Part shown: piece by piece, positions 46,255 to 54,977 of the stretch | How the letters are laid out: every line of letters begins with the position of its first letter | Position numbering within the stretch: position 1 is the stretch's first letter | Assembly (NCBI GenBank): GCA_016929775.1 | Contig: JAFGIE010000216.1 | Location: 1-64,000, forward strand | Reading direction: 5' to 3' | Source: Anaerolineae bacterium | Lineage (GTDB): Bacteria > Chloroflexota > Anaerolineae > JAFGEY01 | Length of the DNA: 64,000 bases | Made by a program: the position numbers and the translations under genes | The notes under the pieces: model-generated | Databases searched by the model: none | Seen by the model: only the letters and a program-made list of their open reading frames with translations | Told to the model about the DNA's origin: nothing

Positions 46255-47816
46255 AGGGCAAACATGCCGCGCCCACCGGGGAGAGCACGTGGCGAACGGC
46301 GCCGGGCGAAGAAGGTCCGCGGCTGAGTGACGTAGATGTGGAGTTGCCAATGGAGCAATTGATCGATAGTCAGACGGCGTCACGCTGGCGCGCGTGGCTG
46401 TCAGAGGGTGGGAGACGCCGGGTGAGCCCGGGCTTGGTCGGGCTGCTTGTCGCGGTGGCGATCGTGGTCGGGTCTCTTCTCGTGCTCCTGACACCAGTGG
46501 GCGGGATCGCGCTCTTGATCGCAGCGGGCGGCGCGACCCTGGTGCTGCGGGACGTGCGCTGGAGCTTGTTTGCGCTTGTCGCCGTGGCGTGTATCCTGCC
46601 GTTCGCCTCGCTGCCCTTCAGCATCGGCTTTACGCCCACCTTTCTCGACCTCGCGTTTGGTGCGCTGTATGCGGTGTGGGCGATGCGGCTGATCACGAGG
46701 CGACAGGATGACTTGCGGCTCAGCGCGGTGGGGCTGCCGGTGGTCGCGTTTGTCGCGCTTGCGGTCTTTTGCTTCGTGCTGGGCCTGTCGCACTCGCGTC
46801 CCTCAGCGAACGATCTGCGCACCTTTGCCGAGGTCTTGATGGGGTTCGGGATGTTTTTCGTCGCCGTGAACTGTGTCCGGGAGGAGGGACTCCTTCGCCA
46901 GCTGACGGCGGTGATCATCCTGTGCGGCGCCGCGGAAGCCGGGATCGGCGTCGCGTTGTACGTGCTTCCCGTCTCGTGGGCTGTACAGCTCTTGAGCCCG
47001 CTTGGCAGGCTGGGCTACCCGGTCGGCGCGGGGGCGCTGAGATACATCAACGATGATCCTGGGCGCCCCATGCGCGCGATCGGCACCAACGTGGACCCGA
47101 ACATCTTGGGCGCCCTGTTGGTGATCGTGGTCGCCCTGACCGCGACGCAGCTTGTCGCAAAGCGCCCCGTGCTGCCCCGGTGGCTGCTGGGAGGTGCAGT
47201 CGCAGTGATGGGGCTGTGTCTCTACCTGACCTACTCGCGAGGCTCCATGGTGGGCGCTCTGGTGGCGGTGGGAACGGTGGCGATGCTGCGCTACAGGCGT
47301 CTCCTGGTGGTGATCCTGGTCGTGGGACTGCTGCTTCTCCTGCTCCCACAGACGCAAGCCTACATTTCCCACATGCTGCAGGGCATCCGGATCGAGGACC
47401 GTTCGACACAGATGCGAATGGGCGAGTATCGCGACACATTCAGGTTGATCGCCCGCTATCCGTGGCTGGGCGTGGGCTTTGTCGGCACGCCGGATATCGA
47501 TCTGTACGTCGCCGTCGCAAGCCTGTACTTGGCGATCGCGGCGCAGATGGGCATCGTCGGCTTGGTGGCCTTTCTCAGCGTGATAGTGGTGTACGGGGTG
47601 ACGGTATGGCGTGCCTGGCGTGCGGCAAAGCGTGGGAGCGCGCTCGAGTCGCTGCTCCTCGGCTATGGATCCGCCGCTGTAGGGAGCCTCGCTGCAGGGG
47701 TCCTCGATCACACGCTTCTCACGTATCCACACGCCGTCGCCCTGCTTTGGCTCGTCCTCGGTTTGGGCGCGGCGGCAGCTGCCCTGGCGCTGCACTCAGA
47801 ACCACAAGCGGCCTGA
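46251..47816 (+). CDS. O-antigen ligase/polymerase-like membrane protein (Wzy/WaaL type)
   Basis: 521 residues from GTG 46251, again overlapping the preceding stop; an internal ATG at 46350 is possible but has no ribosome site. About 11-12 membrane helices, with a long periplasmic loop. Blocks typical of the O-antigen ligase domain are GTNVDPNILGALLVIVVAL, LTYSRGSMVGALVA, and MRMGEYRDTFRLIARYPWLG followed by a GVGFVG segment. It polymerises or ligates lipid-linked oligosaccharide outside the membrane. With the two GT-C-like proteins it makes a three-gene envelope-glycan operon. Confidence 0.85.
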   Translation: MKGKHAAPTGESTWRTAPGEEGPRLSDVDVELPMEQLIDSQTASRWRAWLSEGGRRRVSPGLVGLLVAVAIVVGSLLVLLTPVGGIALLIAAGGATLVLRDVRWSLFALVAVACILPFASLPFSIGFTPTFLDLAFGALYAVWAMRLITRRQDDLRLSAVGLPVVAFVALAVFCFVLGLSHSRPSANDLRTFAEVLMGFGMFFVAVNCVREEGLLRQLTAVIILCGAAEAGIGVALYVLPVSWAVQLLSPLGRLGYPVGAGALRYINDDPGRPMRAIGTNVDPNILGALLVIVVALTATQLVAKRPVLPRWLLGGAVAVMGLCLYLTYSRGSMVGALVAVGTVAMLRYRRLLVVILVVGLLLLLLPQTQAYISHMLQGIRIEDRSTQMRMGEYRDTFRLIARYPWLGVGFVGTPDIDLYVAVASLYLAIAAQMGIVGLVAFLSVIVVYGVTVWRAWRAAKRGSALESLLLGYGSAAVGSLAAGVLDHTLLTYPHAVALLWLVLGLGAAAAALALHSEPQAA

Positions 47817-47948
47817 TCCCTCGGCCCTCGCACGGGCTGGTAGAAGGGCAGGGTCCCGGTGTCAATCCCCTCTGCCTCACTCAGCGCGTTCCACGGCGGA
47901 TCTGGCAGGTCCAGGCGGCGCCTGCGTATCGCCTCGTCCGCGCTTGTG

Positions 47949-47977
47949 TTGACAATATCAGAGCGAACGTTTATACT
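47949..47977 (+). promoter_or_regulatory. Consensus promoter of the signalling array
   Basis: TTGACA (47949-47954), 17-bp spacer, TATACT (47972-47977), about 40 bases before the first receiver gene. No other good promoter was seen between here and 63.7 kb, so the whole run could be one long transcript. Confidence 0.8.
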
Positions 47978-48016
47978 GAATATGCGCTGCCTTCCCGATA
48001 GTAGAGCGAGAGTGGC

Positions 48017-48391
48017 ATGGCCAAGATCCTGTACATCGAGGATAACCTGACCAACCGTGTGCTCGTATTGCGCGTACTTGCGGCAGAGGGGCACACGGTG
48101 CTTGAGGCCGAGAGTGGCGCTCAGGGCATCCGGGTCGCTCAAGAGCAGCGCCCTGACCTGATCCTGGTAGACATCAACATGCCGGACATGGATGGGTACG
48201 AAGTCACTGGACGACTGCGCCAGATGGTGGACCTGCAGGACGTTCCGATCGTAGCCATCACCGCGAATGTCCTTCGCGGCGACCGGGAGCGCTCCTTGGC
48301 GGCGGGCTGCGATGGCTATATCCAGAAACCCCTCGACGTCGATCTGCTGCCGTCACAGATCGAGGCATTCCTGCAGCAAGGCCCGGATTGA
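48017..48391 (+). CDS. Stand-alone CheY-like receiver protein (response regulator)
   Basis: 124 residues, receiver domain only. Acidic pocket IEDN (Glu8, Asp9), phospho-acceptor Asp52 in ILVDINMPDMDG, switch Thr in VAITAN, and Lys in IQKPLDVDL are all present, so it should accept phosphate. No output domain, as in DivK or CheY. It begins the signalling run and has its own promoter. Its likely phosphodonor is not evident, because the only kinase-like protein nearby lacks key residues. Confidence 0.93.
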   Translation: MAKILYIEDNLTNRVLVLRVLAAEGHTVLEAESGAQGIRVAQEQRPDLILVDINMPDMDGYEVTGRLRQMVDLQDVPIVAITANVLRGDRERSLAAGCDGYIQKPLDVDLLPSQIEAFLQQGPD

Positions 48392-48467
48392 CCGGCAAAG
48401 CCGGCGCACGCCGGGGAGTCCATATCCAGCTCAGCGCAGTCGCTCCACTATGTGGGGGAAGAACAAG

Positions 48468-48899
48468 ATGGTTCAGCCTGCAGATGCACACGTCCTGGTA
48501 ATCGAAGACAATATCTACAACTATACCCTGATCGCACGCCTGCTCAAGTTCCTGGGTGTCAAGTACATCGACTGGAGTCGCACGGGTCGGCAGGTACAGG
48601 GGTTGGGGAGCTCGCTGCCGTGCGTGGACCTCGTGCTGCTGGACATCCACCTGCCCTTCGAAGATGGATACGCGACGCTCGAGCGTCTGCGGGCGAACGA
48701 GCGCTTTGGCGGGACGCGTGTCGTGGCTGTGACTGCGGAAGCTACCGAGGACAACATGCGTCGGGCGCGGGAAGCGGGATTCGACGGGTTCATTGCCAAG
48801 CCGATCGACCCTGACCGGTTTCCGGGGCAGGTGAGCGATCTGCTTACCGGGGAAGAGATCTGGGACTTGGGGGGCGCGCTCGCCGCCGCGGCGCAGTAG
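48468..48899 (+). CDS. Second stand-alone receiver protein
   Basis: 143 residues from ATG 48468, eight bases after GGGGGAA; ATG 48450 would add six residues. Receiver fold with VIEDN, phospho-acceptor Asp59 in LVLLDIHLPFEDGY, Thr in VAVTAE and Lys in IAKPIDPDRF. A short C-terminal extension ends in an Ala-rich helix. It differs from the first receiver in its loop residues, so the two may have different partners. It precedes the degenerate kinase gene by 43 bp. Confidence 0.9.
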   Translation: MVQPADAHVLVIEDNIYNYTLIARLLKFLGVKYIDWSRTGRQVQGLGSSLPCVDLVLLDIHLPFEDGYATLERLRANERFGGTRVVAVTAEATEDNMRRAREAGFDGFIAKPIDPDRFPGQVSDLLTGEEIWDLGGALAAAAQ

Positions 48900-48942
48900 G
48901 GACGGTTGGGCAACTGATGCGTGGCTGTGATGGCAGACTGCC

Positions 48943-51240
48943 ATGAAGCGAGGGATGGGTCGCCGTCAACGGCAGGATAATAACGTGACCAGGGCCGTCG
49001 CCGGGATGCGCGGAGGCCTAGGTCGGATCCTGTTGACGGCGTTTATGCTGCTTGCCATCGTTCCGCTCAGCGTTGTGAGCTTCCTGGCGGTCCGGCGCGT
49101 CCAGGCGGATGCGCGCCGCTCAACAGAGGAGGATCTCGCCTGGGTCGCGGCATCTGCTGCGAGTCAGCTCGATTCCTGGCTTGGCATGCAGGCGCACGTG
49201 GTCTCTCTTCTGTCCCGGGACCCGACGCTGGTGCGCGCCGTGCGTGAGGAACGCTGGACAGCGGCGTGCACCGAGCTGTGGTCTGTGGAGAGTGGACTGC
49301 CCGCCTTTGCACTCGAAGACACGAGCACGGGCAGGGTTGACTGTACGGTGATGGACGAGAGAGCCAGCACGCTAGGGCCGCCGCCGGTTCCGGTCGCTGT
49401 AGTGTCAGCCCCAGTGCTGGATGCCGAGCAGCGCCGACTGTGCACCTTGGTTGTTCCCTTTGGCGCACGGGAATTGGCAGAGGCTGTTGCCCCTGTCGTG
49501 TCGGACCCAGATCTGGGCGTCTTCCTGCGCGATGGCAACGCAGTCTGGTGGTCGTTGGCCCCTAGCCAAGAAGATAGAGCTGAGGCGCCTGCCTCGCCAC
49601 CAGAAGCGGAGCTAGGTGACGAGGGCGGCAGTGGGCGTTTTGAGGTCGCGCCTGGTGAGTTCGTTGTCTCAGCCTACCGACATCTGCACGGGCACAGCCT
49701 GGCGCTGTGGGTGCAGCAGCCGGAAGAGGCGATCGCAGCGAGGGAAGACGATCTGGCGGCGATGCTGATCGGGAGTACGTTGGCAGTCGCGCTGCTCACC
49801 GCCGTGTCTGCCGCATTTGTCACCCGTCAACTCACACAGCCCCTCGTGCGGCTGACGATGACTGCGGTCCGGATCGCGAGCGGCGATCTCGACCAGACCG
49901 TCGAGGTCACGCGGCGAGATGAGATTGGCGTCCTGGGCCATGCGTTCAATGTGATGAGCACAGAGCTGCGCTCGCTGTACGACGGACTCGAACAGAAGGT
50001 CGCCGAGCGCACCGAGCAGCTGACGGAGGCGAACGAAGAGCTGCGCTACAAGGCCATGCAGCTCAAGCTCAGTGCCGAGGTGGGGCGCGTCGCTACATCG
50101 ATCCTGGACTTGGAGCTTCTGCTTGACCGCGTGACTCGCCTGATCCTGGACACCTATGCGCACGTCTATGCTGTGCGCTATGTGGCCATCTGGCGCCAGG
50201 ATGAAGTGGGTGAGAGAGTAGAGCGCCTCTCCTCTCGCGGGCGGGATGCGGATTCGGACGTGCGGTATGCATTGGCCGGAGATGGCAACCTAATCGGGCA
50301 GGCGATCGCCGATGGGGCGCTGCGCGTGCGCGCGATGGACGACACGACCACTCAGATCGTGGTCCCGTTGCGCATTGGCACGCAGGTGATCGGCGGGTTG
50401 GAGCTGCACTGCGCGCGCGGTGAAGCCATCGGCGCGGACGATATGGAGGCCCTGCAGAGCCTGGGCGACCAGATCAGCGTGGCTATCGAGAATGCCCGTC
50501 TCTACGCCGTCGAGCGGCAGGCTGTCGAGCGGCTGAGTCGACTCGATGACCTGCGCTTGGCTTCGTTGGGCATCGGTTCCCGCGAGCTGGCTACCGAGCT
50601 GAACACGATCATTGGCTTTTCGCGGCTCATGCTCAAGGGCGCAGACGGGCCGTTGACCGACCTGCAACGCGCAGATGCGGCGGCAATCTATAAGAGCGGG
50701 TACAAGCTACTCGGCCTGATCGACAACGTCATCACCCTGGCGGAACTGGAAAGCGGCGCACAGGCAGTTGCGCGAGAGCCTGTCGATCTCGAGGTGCTGC
50801 TGGAAGAGGCGGTCACAGCGGCGCGGCAGCGCGCGGTGGACGTAGTGGGCGGGATGGTCGTTCACGCCCCGTTGACTCACGTGCTGGGCGATGCGAGGTT
50901 GCTTCGCCAGGCGCTGGTCAGCCTGATCGGGGCGTGCGCCGATCAGACCCAGCAGCCTTGTGTGCCGATCGAGGTGGGCCCAGGGGAGCGGGATGGTGCG
51001 TGCCTGTTGATCCGGATCGGATGTACCGCCGCGACTGACGAGCAGGTGTCGAGCGGCAGGCCTCCCGAGTACGAAGCAGAGGAGATGGAGGTCGGCATCG
51101 CGCTGGCGCGGCGGATCATCGCACTGCACGACGGTGAGCTCCACATGGTTTTCGACGCCAGTGCCGGTCTGAGCAGCATGATCGTGCTGCCGGTCTACTC
51201 GGGGGAAGTCGCGGGGAGGGCGCCGCTCGATGCACGATAG
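48943..51240 (+). CDS. Membrane sensor with HAMP, GAF and a degenerate histidine-kinase core
   Basis: 765 residues. Layout: TM1 27-49, extracytoplasmic Cache-like region 50-270, TM2 272-293, HAMP 294-350, coiled coil 345-375, GAF ~376-525, HisKA-like 535-605, HATPase-like 620-755. The H-box that would read SHELRTPLN instead reads SRELATELN, with Arg547 in place of the phospho-accepting His. The ATPase part also lacks the N-box Asn (SLIGACAD), the G1 Asp and a normal G2 glycine run. It is therefore probably a pseudokinase that transmits by protein contact. It lies directly downstream of two receivers and overlaps the next gene by 11 bases. Confidence 0.85.
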   Translation: MKRGMGRRQRQDNNVTRAVAGMRGGLGRILLTAFMLLAIVPLSVVSFLAVRRVQADARRSTEEDLAWVAASAASQLDSWLGMQAHVVSLLSRDPTLVRAVREERWTAACTELWSVESGLPAFALEDTSTGRVDCTVMDERASTLGPPPVPVAVVSAPVLDAEQRRLCTLVVPFGARELAEAVAPVVSDPDLGVFLRDGNAVWWSLAPSQEDRAEAPASPPEAELGDEGGSGRFEVAPGEFVVSAYRHLHGHSLALWVQQPEEAIAAREDDLAAMLIGSTLAVALLTAVSAAFVTRQLTQPLVRLTMTAVRIASGDLDQTVEVTRRDEIGVLGHAFNVMSTELRSLYDGLEQKVAERTEQLTEANEELRYKAMQLKLSAEVGRVATSILDLELLLDRVTRLILDTYAHVYAVRYVAIWRQDEVGERVERLSSRGRDADSDVRYALAGDGNLIGQAIADGALRVRAMDDTTTQIVVPLRIGTQVIGGLELHCARGEAIGADDMEALQSLGDQISVAIENARLYAVERQAVERLSRLDDLRLASLGIGSRELATELNTIIGFSRLMLKGADGPLTDLQRADAAAIYKSGYKLLGLIDNVITLAELESGAQAVAREPVDLEVLLEEAVTAARQRAVDVVGGMVVHAPLTHVLGDARLLRQALVSLIGACADQTQQPCVPIEVGPGERDGACLLIRIGCTAATDEQVSSGRPPEYEAEEMEVGIALARRIIALHDGELHMVFDASAGLSSMIVLPVYSGEVAGRAPLDAR

Positions 51241-53122
51241 CTTTTCCGGAGGACAGGCGATAGGCAAGACCGTCGGTTTGCTCATTGGCTCGGTCTCCGA
51301 TCCACGGGATGCGGCAGTGTGGGCAGGGGCAGTCGATGCGGCACTCGCCAGCGGCGCAGGGCTGGTGTGCTTTGAGTGCCGTCCCGGCGGCGACTGTAGC
51401 GATCTGGTCTGTCGACTCGTGAGCTCTGAGTGCGTCGACGGACTGATCGTCGGAATAGACCTGGGACAAGACGACCTGAGCGACGTGCTTCCGGCGGCTG
51501 TCTCTCTGCCGACGGTCGCTCTTGATGGATCGGACAGGGGCGTGGACGGGATCACGCTCGACTATGCCGAAGCGATGCGGACTGCCGTGCACCATCTGAT
51601 CGAGGTGCACAGGCGGGGACGGGTCGCGCTCATCGTGCGGGAGACCAGCGGGCACGCAGATCGGCAGCACCTCCAAGCGTATGTGAGCGTCCTGCAAGCG
51701 CGGGGTCTCGCGTACGATCCTGACCTCGTGATCGTGGGGGACGAGGGGCTGTCATCGGACGGCGTCATCCGGACGCTCTTTGACGAGCGTTCAGCGGCGC
51801 CAGACGCGCTTGTTGCGACCTGCAGTGAGATGGCGTTCGAGCTGATCGATGGACTGGTGCGACGGGGCCTACGCGTCCCACAGGATGTCTCGATCGTGGC
51901 GCTCAGTGACGAGGGGGCAGAGCGATCGGAGGGGGGACTACTGGCTACCGTCACCCAGCCCTGGGCAGAAGTGGGGCGGCGTGCGGTCGAGGCCCTACTG
52001 GCGCACTGGGGCGGAGATGCGATGCCTGGCGACGTTGTCCTGCAAGCGCGGCTTCGCCCGGGCTTGTCCTGCGGATGCGTGTCCTCCCAAACCGAGGCAA
52101 CGCGGTCGAGTGACCCGGAGGCAGCTCGTTGGGACGCCGATCGGGGTATCGACCGACGGTCTCGGGAGGCCCAGGATCGCATTCTACGCCGACTTGCCGC
52201 CATCGCTTCGCTCGATGACCTGAGCGCTGCGTTGCGGGAGGATCTGTCCAGGTGCGGGATACCGCGGGCGTTTGTCTGGCTGTCCGAAGACCGGTCCGCA
52301 CGCCCTGGATGGGCCAGGCTCGTAGGGGCGTACGACGTCGACAACTCGTGCGCCGAGACGACCTCGGCGCAGCCGATTTCGGCGACCCAGCTCGTGCCCG
52401 CAGGTTCTTCGCGTGCCCAGACTCCGCGTGCCCTACTCGTGCAGCGTCTCTACGCACGGGGACAGGAGATCGGTCACGTGGTCTTTGAGGCGGGCTCAGA
52501 ACAGGGCGCACTGCTGGCTGTAGTCTCTCCCTCTCTCGGGCCGATCGTGGACGGCTTGGCGCTGGTGCAGCACGTGGTGGATCAGCTGGCAAGTGCGCTC
52601 GAGACGTCGAGCGTGCGGTCTGAGCTGCCCGCCAGCCTGGCGGGTGCGGAGGCGTTGGGAGAGCTGGGGGAGCAGATTCGGCGTGCGGATAGCGAGGCTG
52701 CACTGCTCCACACTGCGGAGCGAGCGGTCTCAGGGCTGCTCCGTGTACCGGTACGTATCGAACCAGTGCGTGGGCCTGCGCCGCGTCCCACAGCAGGGCT
52801 TTCGATCGAGGTCGACGGGATCACGGGCTATGTCCTGACGATCGACGATCAGAAGCAACGCTCGCTGAGTGTCGAGGAGCGGGGGATCGTGCAGCAGGCT
52901 TGCCGGCAGATAGGAGACGCATTGAGCCGTCTGCGGCTGCTCGAGCAAGCGGCGACGCGAGCCGAGCAGGAACGGGTGGTCGGCGAGATCGTACGCAAGA
53001 TCGAGCAGGCGCCCGATCTTCAATCCCTGATGCGCATCGCGGCAGATGAGCTGTCACGTGCCTTGCGCGCGTCACACGCATACATCCGGATGGGAACCGA
53101 GGACGAGCTACTGGGGCGCTAG
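51230..53122 (+). CDS. LacI-type binding domain fused to GAF-like regions, array tail
   Basis: 630 residues from ATG 51230, after GGGGAGGG. No membrane helix or signal peptide. Residues ~10-290 form a periplasmic-binding-protein-like domain of the LacI effector type (KTVGLLIGSVSDPRDAAVW, VDGLIVGID, GRVALIVRETSGHADRQH, PQDVSIVALSDE), ending in the SCGC motif seen in sensor versions of this domain. There is no N-terminal helix-turn-helix, so it does not bind DNA like LacI. Weak GAF-like regions follow. It closes with the common array tail (QAPDLQSLMRIAADELSRAL). It would sense a small molecule inside the cell. Confidence 0.75.
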   Translation: MHDSFSGGQAIGKTVGLLIGSVSDPRDAAVWAGAVDAALASGAGLVCFECRPGGDCSDLVCRLVSSECVDGLIVGIDLGQDDLSDVLPAAVSLPTVALDGSDRGVDGITLDYAEAMRTAVHHLIEVHRRGRVALIVRETSGHADRQHLQAYVSVLQARGLAYDPDLVIVGDEGLSSDGVIRTLFDERSAAPDALVATCSEMAFELIDGLVRRGLRVPQDVSIVALSDEGAERSEGGLLATVTQPWAEVGRRAVEALLAHWGGDAMPGDVVLQARLRPGLSCGCVSSQTEATRSSDPEAARWDADRGIDRRSREAQDRILRRLAAIASLDDLSAALREDLSRCGIPRAFVWLSEDRSARPGWARLVGAYDVDNSCAETTSAQPISATQLVPAGSSRAQTPRALLVQRLYARGQEIGHVVFEAGSEQGALLAVVSPSLGPIVDGLALVQHVVDQLASALETSSVRSELPASLAGAEALGELGEQIRRADSEAALLHTAERAVSGLLRVPVRIEPVRGPAPRPTAGLSIEVDGITGYVLTIDDQKQRSLSVEERGIVQQACRQIGDALSRLRLLEQAATRAEQERVVGEIVRKIEQAPDLQSLMRIAADELSRALRASHAYIRMGTEDELLGR

Positions 53123-53143
53123 AGGGGAGTGGGGGAGGGCGGG

Positions 53144-54877
53144 ATGGACGTGGCGTACAGGCAGAGGAAGGTCGGACCGCCGTCGGAGGACGTGGTCCCG
53201 GCAGCGATCGGCGACCTGCGCGAGTGGCGTGAGGAACTCGCTCGTGGTATGCTCATCGCCCTCCTGGCGATCGGCGGGTTCGTCGTGGCTGCCGGTTCTT
53301 ACTATGCCTTCCTAAGCGGTCAGTCGTGGCTGATCCCGATCTATGTGGGCTTTTACGCAGTGGTTGTCGTGATGGTGCTCTGGCGGCGCGCGCCCTATGT
53401 GCTGAGGGCGGGGTTCTTGGTCTCAGCCGCCTACGGATTGGCGGTGCTCGAGTTCTTTGAGGACGGTCGCGGTGGCAGTGGGCGGGTGTTCCTGGTGATC
53501 GTTCCGTTCCTGGCTGCCCTGTTCTTTGGACGCCGGGTGGGCATCGTGGCTCTCGCCGTAAGCATAGCGACCATGATCGTGGTGGGCGCCGCCTTTTCCG
53601 TGGGCGTCGTGACCATACTCCCCCAACATGAGTCAGGCTCGAGCGACCCCGCTGCTTGGCTCAGCAACACGCTCGTCTCGCTGATGGTCGGACTGCTCGT
53701 GGTCGTATCCCTGAACTACCTTCTCCCGCGCCTCGTCGCCGCACTGTCCCAGAGCCGTATGCTGCTGCAGGTCACCGAGGCACAGCGCGCGGGACTCGAG
53801 GAAGTGGTAGCGGCTCGGACACAGGGGCTGCGCGCAGTCAGCGATGTCGCGCGAGCCACCACAGCGGTGCTCGACCCGGACCTGCTTCTCCCGCAGGTCG
53901 TGGACCTGGTGCGCGATCGGTTTGGGCTCTATTACGTCGGGCTATTCCTGGTCGACGACGAACGAGCGTATGCCGTGTTGCGCGCGGGAACAGGGACGGC
54001 AGGCGCCCAGATGCTGGCGCAAGGGCACTGCCTCGAGGTGGGTGGAGAGTCGATGGTTGGGCGATGCGCTTTCACGGGCGTTGCGGATGTGCAGCTCGAT
54101 GTCGGACAGGCGCCGGTCCGCTTTGACAACCCACTGTTGCCTGACACGCGATCGGAGCTGGCGCTGCCCCTGCTCGCACGCGAGCGGGTGATTGGCGTGC
54201 TGTCGGTCCAGAGCGACCAGGAGGCAGCGTTTGACGAGACCGACGTCGCGCTGCTACAGACGATGGCCGATCAGGTTGCGGTGGCGATTGACAACGCCCG
54301 CCTGTTTGCCGAGAACCAGGCTGCACTACGGGACCTGCAGACCGCGCAGCGTAGGTACACGGGCACAGCCTGGGGTCGGTTCCTGCACGAGACGCAGTAC
54401 AAGGGATACGACACGAGCGCGGAACACTTGACGCTTCCCGATGGCGCGATAGCTGCGGAGATCAGGGAAGCGGTGCAGCGTGGGCAAGCAACGGTACTGC
54501 CGGAGCCGGGTAGTACGTCGGAGCCACGCAAGTCCCGGGCAGGCAGCGCGGTGGTCGCACCGATCTTGGTCCGCGGGCAGGTGATCGGCGTGCTGGGGCT
54601 GCACGATCCAGTCGGCGACAGGACCTGGAACGAGGACGAGATCGCGCTCGTGGAGACCGTCGTGGAGCGGGTGGGCGCGGTTGCGGAGAACCTGCGTCTG
54701 CTGGACGAAGCGCAGCGTCGAGAGACAGATGCACGGGCGGTGCGGGATATCGCAGACCGGATGCGCCGCGCTCCGGACATGGATGCCCTGATCCGAGTGA
54801 CCCTACAGGAAACCGCCTCAGCGATCGGCGTATCGGACGCCTTTCTGCAGCTCCGCACGCGGGAGGAGGATGTGTGA
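53144..54877 (+). CDS. Six-helix membrane sensor with GAF, RYxxxxW module and array tail
   Basis: 577 residues from ATG 53144 (GGGGGAGGG upstream; GTG 53129 is an alternative). Around six membrane helices occupy residues 35-195, then a short coiled coil, a full GAF domain at ~235-385 (FGLYYVGLFLVDDERAYAVL, PLLARERVIGVLSVQS), the shared module that starts AQRRYTGTAWGRFL at ~395, and the array tail (APDMDALIRVTLQETASAIG). The GAF is very similar to that of the next protein. No kinase, cyclase or phosphatase domain is present, so its output must be another protein. Confidence 0.8.
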   Translation: MDVAYRQRKVGPPSEDVVPAAIGDLREWREELARGMLIALLAIGGFVVAAGSYYAFLSGQSWLIPIYVGFYAVVVVMVLWRRAPYVLRAGFLVSAAYGLAVLEFFEDGRGGSGRVFLVIVPFLAALFFGRRVGIVALAVSIATMIVVGAAFSVGVVTILPQHESGSSDPAAWLSNTLVSLMVGLLVVVSLNYLLPRLVAALSQSRMLLQVTEAQRAGLEEVVAARTQGLRAVSDVARATTAVLDPDLLLPQVVDLVRDRFGLYYVGLFLVDDERAYAVLRAGTGTAGAQMLAQGHCLEVGGESMVGRCAFTGVADVQLDVGQAPVRFDNPLLPDTRSELALPLLARERVIGVLSVQSDQEAAFDETDVALLQTMADQVAVAIDNARLFAENQAALRDLQTAQRRYTGTAWGRFLHETQYKGYDTSAEHLTLPDGAIAAEIREAVQRGQATVLPEPGSTSEPRKSRAGSAVVAPILVRGQVIGVLGLHDPVGDRTWNEDEIALVETVVERVGAVAENLRLLDEAQRRETDARAVRDIADRMRRAPDMDALIRVTLQETASAIGVSDAFLQLRTREEDV

Positions 54878-54977
54878 TGGGCGGGCGCGACGGGGTGGCG
54901 CGCACACGAACGGAACGCGGCCCTGCAGGCAAGACGTTTCGTCGCCAGAGCAGGGCACCACTGACAGCGAGGGAGTG

